DNA of 64,000 nt from Chersky-299 sp963749535 (GTDB lineage: Bacteria; Actinomycetota; Thermoleophilia; RBG-16-64-13), in assembly GCA_963749535.1 (NCBI GenBank), contig CAVVNF010000026.1, positions 163,043 to 227,042 on the forward strand, read 5' to 3'. A model generated the notes under the pieces. That model was not told the origin of the DNA. It did no database searches and was given only the letters and a program-made list of their open reading frames with translations. The position numbers were made by a program, and so were the translations under genes. Shown in pieces: positions 61,947 through 64,000 of this stretch (its first letter is position 1; every line of letters starts with the position of its first letter).

Positions 61947-62897
61947 ATGGCTGAGATGATGGCGGCCCGTGACGCATTCGGCAAAGCGCTCGTTGACCTT
62001 GGCAAAGTGGATTCCCGGGTCGTCGTCCTGGACGCTGATCTCGGGGTTTCTACGAAAGCAAGTATGTTCCAGGACGCATACCCGGACCGGTTCTTCCAGA
62101 TCGGCATCGCGGAGCAGAACATGATGGGGATAGCCGCCGGGCTCGCGCACATGGGTTTCGTCCCGTTCACCGGCACTTTCGCCTGTTTCGCGGCTAAGCG
62201 CGCCACAGATCAAATACGGATCGAGATCGCCCAGCCGCGGCTGCCGGTGGTAATCATGGGTGCATACAGCGGTCTCTTGGCCGGAAAGACGGGCAAGACG
62301 CACCAATCGGTGCAGGATGCCGGCATATTCCGGGCTATGCCCAACATGACGGTGATCGTCCCCGGCGACGGCGTGGAAGTGCGGAAGGCGGTGTTCGCGG
62401 CTGCCGAGTACGGCAAGCCCATCTACCTCCGGCTGACGAGAGACCCGACTCCGGTCATCTTCTCGGAAGACTACGACTTCAAGATCGGAAAAGCCGTGGT
62501 GGTTCGTGAAGGCAGCGACGTAACGATAATGACGACCGGGGTCATGCTCTACCGGGCGGTCGAGGCGGCGGAGATGCTGCAGGAGGAGGGCATCAGTGCC
62601 CACATCCTTCACGTGCCCACACTCAAGCCTCTGGACGAAGAAGCGATCATCGCCGCGGCCCAGAAGACCGGGCGGGTCGTCACGGCCGAGGAGCACACCA
62701 TCATCGGCGGTCTGGGCGGGGCGGTAGCGGAGACGCTGGGCGAGCATGCTCCCACACCCATGAAGCGGGTCGGTATCCAGGATGTCTTCGGCGAGTCGGC
62801 TCCGAATGAGGACCTACTCGTGAAGTACGGCCTCACGTCCAAAGACATAGCTGAGGCAGCGCGCAGCCTGGGGGCTGCGACCAAACCACGTGGATAA
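61947..62897 (+). CDS. Transketolase, C-terminal subunit
   Basis: 316 residues, GAGGAGGT upstream. Second half of transketolase: VVLDADLGVSTKAS, the catalytic Glu in GIAEQNMMGIAAGLA, THQSVQDAGIFRAMPNMTVI, and a C-terminal domain with EEHTIIGGLGGAVAE. Acts with the preceding chain. The pair lies next to a creatininase-family hydrolase, 21 bases downstream, which suggests a dedicated catabolic rather than housekeeping transketolase. Confidence 0.92.
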   Translation: MAEMMAARDAFGKALVDLGKVDSRVVVLDADLGVSTKASMFQDAYPDRFFQIGIAEQNMMGIAAGLAHMGFVPFTGTFACFAAKRATDQIRIEIAQPRLPVVIMGAYSGLLAGKTGKTHQSVQDAGIFRAMPNMTVIVPGDGVEVRKAVFAAAEYGKPIYLRLTRDPTPVIFSEDYDFKIGKAVVVREGSDVTIMTTGVMLYRAVEAAEMLQEEGISAHILHVPTLKPLDEEAIIAAAQKTGRVVTAEEHTIIGGLGGAVAETLGEHAPTPMKRVGIQDVFGESAPNEDLLVKYGLTSKDIAEAARSLGAATKPRG

Positions 62898-62918
62898 AGC
62901 GTAGCTGAAGGAGGAAGC

Positions 62919-64000
62919 ATGTCCCCGATGTTGTCGTGTAGTGGCGTGCCGGACCTGTTCTTTGAGGACACAGAGGTCGGCCGCATGTTCAAGGAAGTCT
63001 GGGAGGCGGACGACGCCCAGATCGACGCCTGGTTGGCCGAGTTCGGCCTCCCGTCGCCCTGTGAATGGGCTAAGCCGGGCTGCTATATCCAGAACACGGT
63101 CCGCGGCCAGTTGGAGAAAGAACGGCGCAAGAACGATATTGTGCTCATTCCGGTTGGCACCACGGAGAACCATGGCCGGCACACGGTCAGCGCGATGGAC
63201 ACGTACTTCGTGAGCATCCTGTGCGAGGCAGTGCGCCGGAAGACTGCCCAGAGCGGTGCTCCGGTTGCTATCGCCCTACCGCCGCTGATGTACGGTGGCC
63301 ATCCTTACCATCACATCGGCATGCCGGGAACGGTCATGCTGCGCGAGGAAGTGGTGGAGGAGAACCTGGTCGACGTCATGCTCGGATTGTGGAACGACGG
63401 TTTTCGCAAGCAGATCATCGTCAACAACCACGGCCATCTGTGGATGCTGGAGACTGCCCTTCATAAGTTCCTCAAGCGCTATCAGCTGCCCGGCGTCTTC
63501 AAGATCGCCGAGTGGCACCGCAACGTGAAGCATTTCTGGCGGACCAAAGATCAGGGCGGACCGTGGGAGACGAACTTCGTTCACGCGGACGAGTCGGAGA
63601 CTTCCGTAGGTCTGCTCTTGTTCCCCGAGATGGTCGACATGAGCTACGCGGTGGACACCGAGATGAAGACATACCTGTCGCCCGGTCATATCGACAACTC
63701 CATTGAGGGCTGGGACCGTCCGATGCGCTGGTCGGAGAATGAAGGCCACGCGGCCATCGAGTTCTTCGGCACGCCTGAAGGCGTCGTCGGCCGTCCGACC
63801 GCTGCGACTGCTCAGAAGGGCAAGCGGCCGGTCGTGGCGTTCGTGAAGTACCTGACCATGGTATGCGAGGACATCCTTACGACGTTCCCGGCCGGCACTG
63901 TCCCACCGGTGGAGGAGTTCACCTTCCGGACAGCCAAGGACATGGAGCCCTTCTTGAGAGAGCCCCTGAGCCCAGGCTGGAAGCCCGTCCACGCCCTGCC
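62919..64000 (+). CDS. Creatininase-family hydrolase (runs off the window)
   Basis: At least 360 residues, no stop before the end. Creatininase fold metal ligands: VGTTENHGRHTVSAMDTYF (Glu, His, Asp), VNNHGHLW (His) and HADESETS (Glu). GGAGG sits before the ATG. Members of this family with the same ENHG..HTVSAMDT pattern have been described as 3-dehydro-scyllo-inosose hydrolases, which open a cyclic 1,3-diketone (from memory, not verified). Together with transketolase this suggests carbocyclic sugar breakdown. It could also be an extra ring-opening enzyme for aromatic catabolism. Frame intact. Confidence 0.75.
   Translation, partial: MSPMLSCSGVPDLFFEDTEVGRMFKEVWEADDAQIDAWLAEFGLPSPCEWAKPGCYIQNTVRGQLEKERRKNDIVLIPVGTTENHGRHTVSAMDTYFVSILCEAVRRKTAQSGAPVAIALPPLMYGGHPYHHIGMPGTVMLREEVVEENLVDVMLGLWNDGFRKQIIVNNHGHLWMLETALHKFLKRYQLPGVFKIAEWHRNVKHFWRTKDQGGPWETNFVHADESETSVGLLLFPEMVDMSYAVDTEMKTYLSPGHIDNSIEGWDRPMRWSENEGHAAIEFFGTPEGVVGRPTAATAQKGKRPVVAFVKYLTMVCEDILTTFPAGTVPPVEEFTFRTAKDMEPFLREPLSPGWKPVHAL

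Overview
The window is high-GC DNA from a bacterium that looks like an anaerobic member of the Actinomycetota. The reasons are frequent GTG/TTG starts, a BldD-like regulator, tightly overlapping start/stop codons, a three-gene (split) glutamate synthase large subunit with a HdrBC-like partner, and molybdenum enzymes for anaerobic aromatic metabolism. The class (Coriobacteriia or a related anaerobic lineage) is a guess.

Layout. 0.1-2.2 kb: a flavin/Fe-S ene-reductase. 8.8-2.5 kb (minus): an operon hdrBC-like, gltB1, gltB2, gltB3, glnA for ammonium assimilation. 14.0-9.0 kb (minus): a BMP-family nucleoside-type ABC importer. 15.9-14.3 kb: serA. 18.2-16.2 kb (minus): cinA, a glutaredoxin-like protein and a ferredoxin:thioredoxin-reductase-like protein. 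18.6-28.1 kb: hisI-trpE-trpG-trpD-trpC-usp-corA-trpF-trpB-trpA. Then a BldD-like regulator and tRNA-Leu(CAA).

29.6-59.5 kb is a catabolic island. It starts with what looks like a complete phloroglucinol pathway: a BKACE-family lyase (triacetate acetoacetate-lyase), a small cupin, an SDR (phloroglucinol reductase), a 3-hydroxyacyl-CoA-dehydrogenase-like enzyme (3-hydroxy-5-oxohexanoate dehydrogenase) and a cyclase-family hydrolase (dihydrophloroglucinol cyclohydrolase). Four large/small subunit pairs of the pyrogallol-phloroglucinol transhydroxylase family (DMSO reductase superfamily) follow. Two pairs (35.2-38.8 and 39.9-43.4 kb) are true transhydroxylase-like. Two (48.5-51.9 and 52.3-55.7 kb) form a divergent class with a different active-site region and a fuller set of Fe-S clusters. 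Between them lie a flavodoxin-fold reductase, a three-subunit xanthine-dehydrogenase-family hydroxylase and an IclR regulator followed by a perfect palindromic operator candidate. A Liv-type ABC importer without its binding protein closes the island. Remnants of further copies (a cyclohydrolase C-terminus, a large-subunit N-terminus and a small-subunit scrap) show past duplication and loss.

The end holds a pyrophosphate-type phosphofructokinase (minus), a split transketolase and a creatininase-family hydrolase that runs off the window.

How it may work together: pyrogallol and related polyhydroxybenzenes enter, transhydroxylases and the Mo hydroxylase rearrange ring hydroxyls, phloroglucinol is reduced and hydrolytically opened, and the C6 chain is cleaved to acetoacetate and acetoacetyl-CoA.

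Quality warning: many genes are broken by single-base indels (about 120 by my count, roughly 100 insertions and 20 deletions). Correcting them gives family-typical lengths in every case. Every indel I resolved can be placed exactly between two codons, which is not what random sequencing error should do. Coordinates below span the corrected genes.
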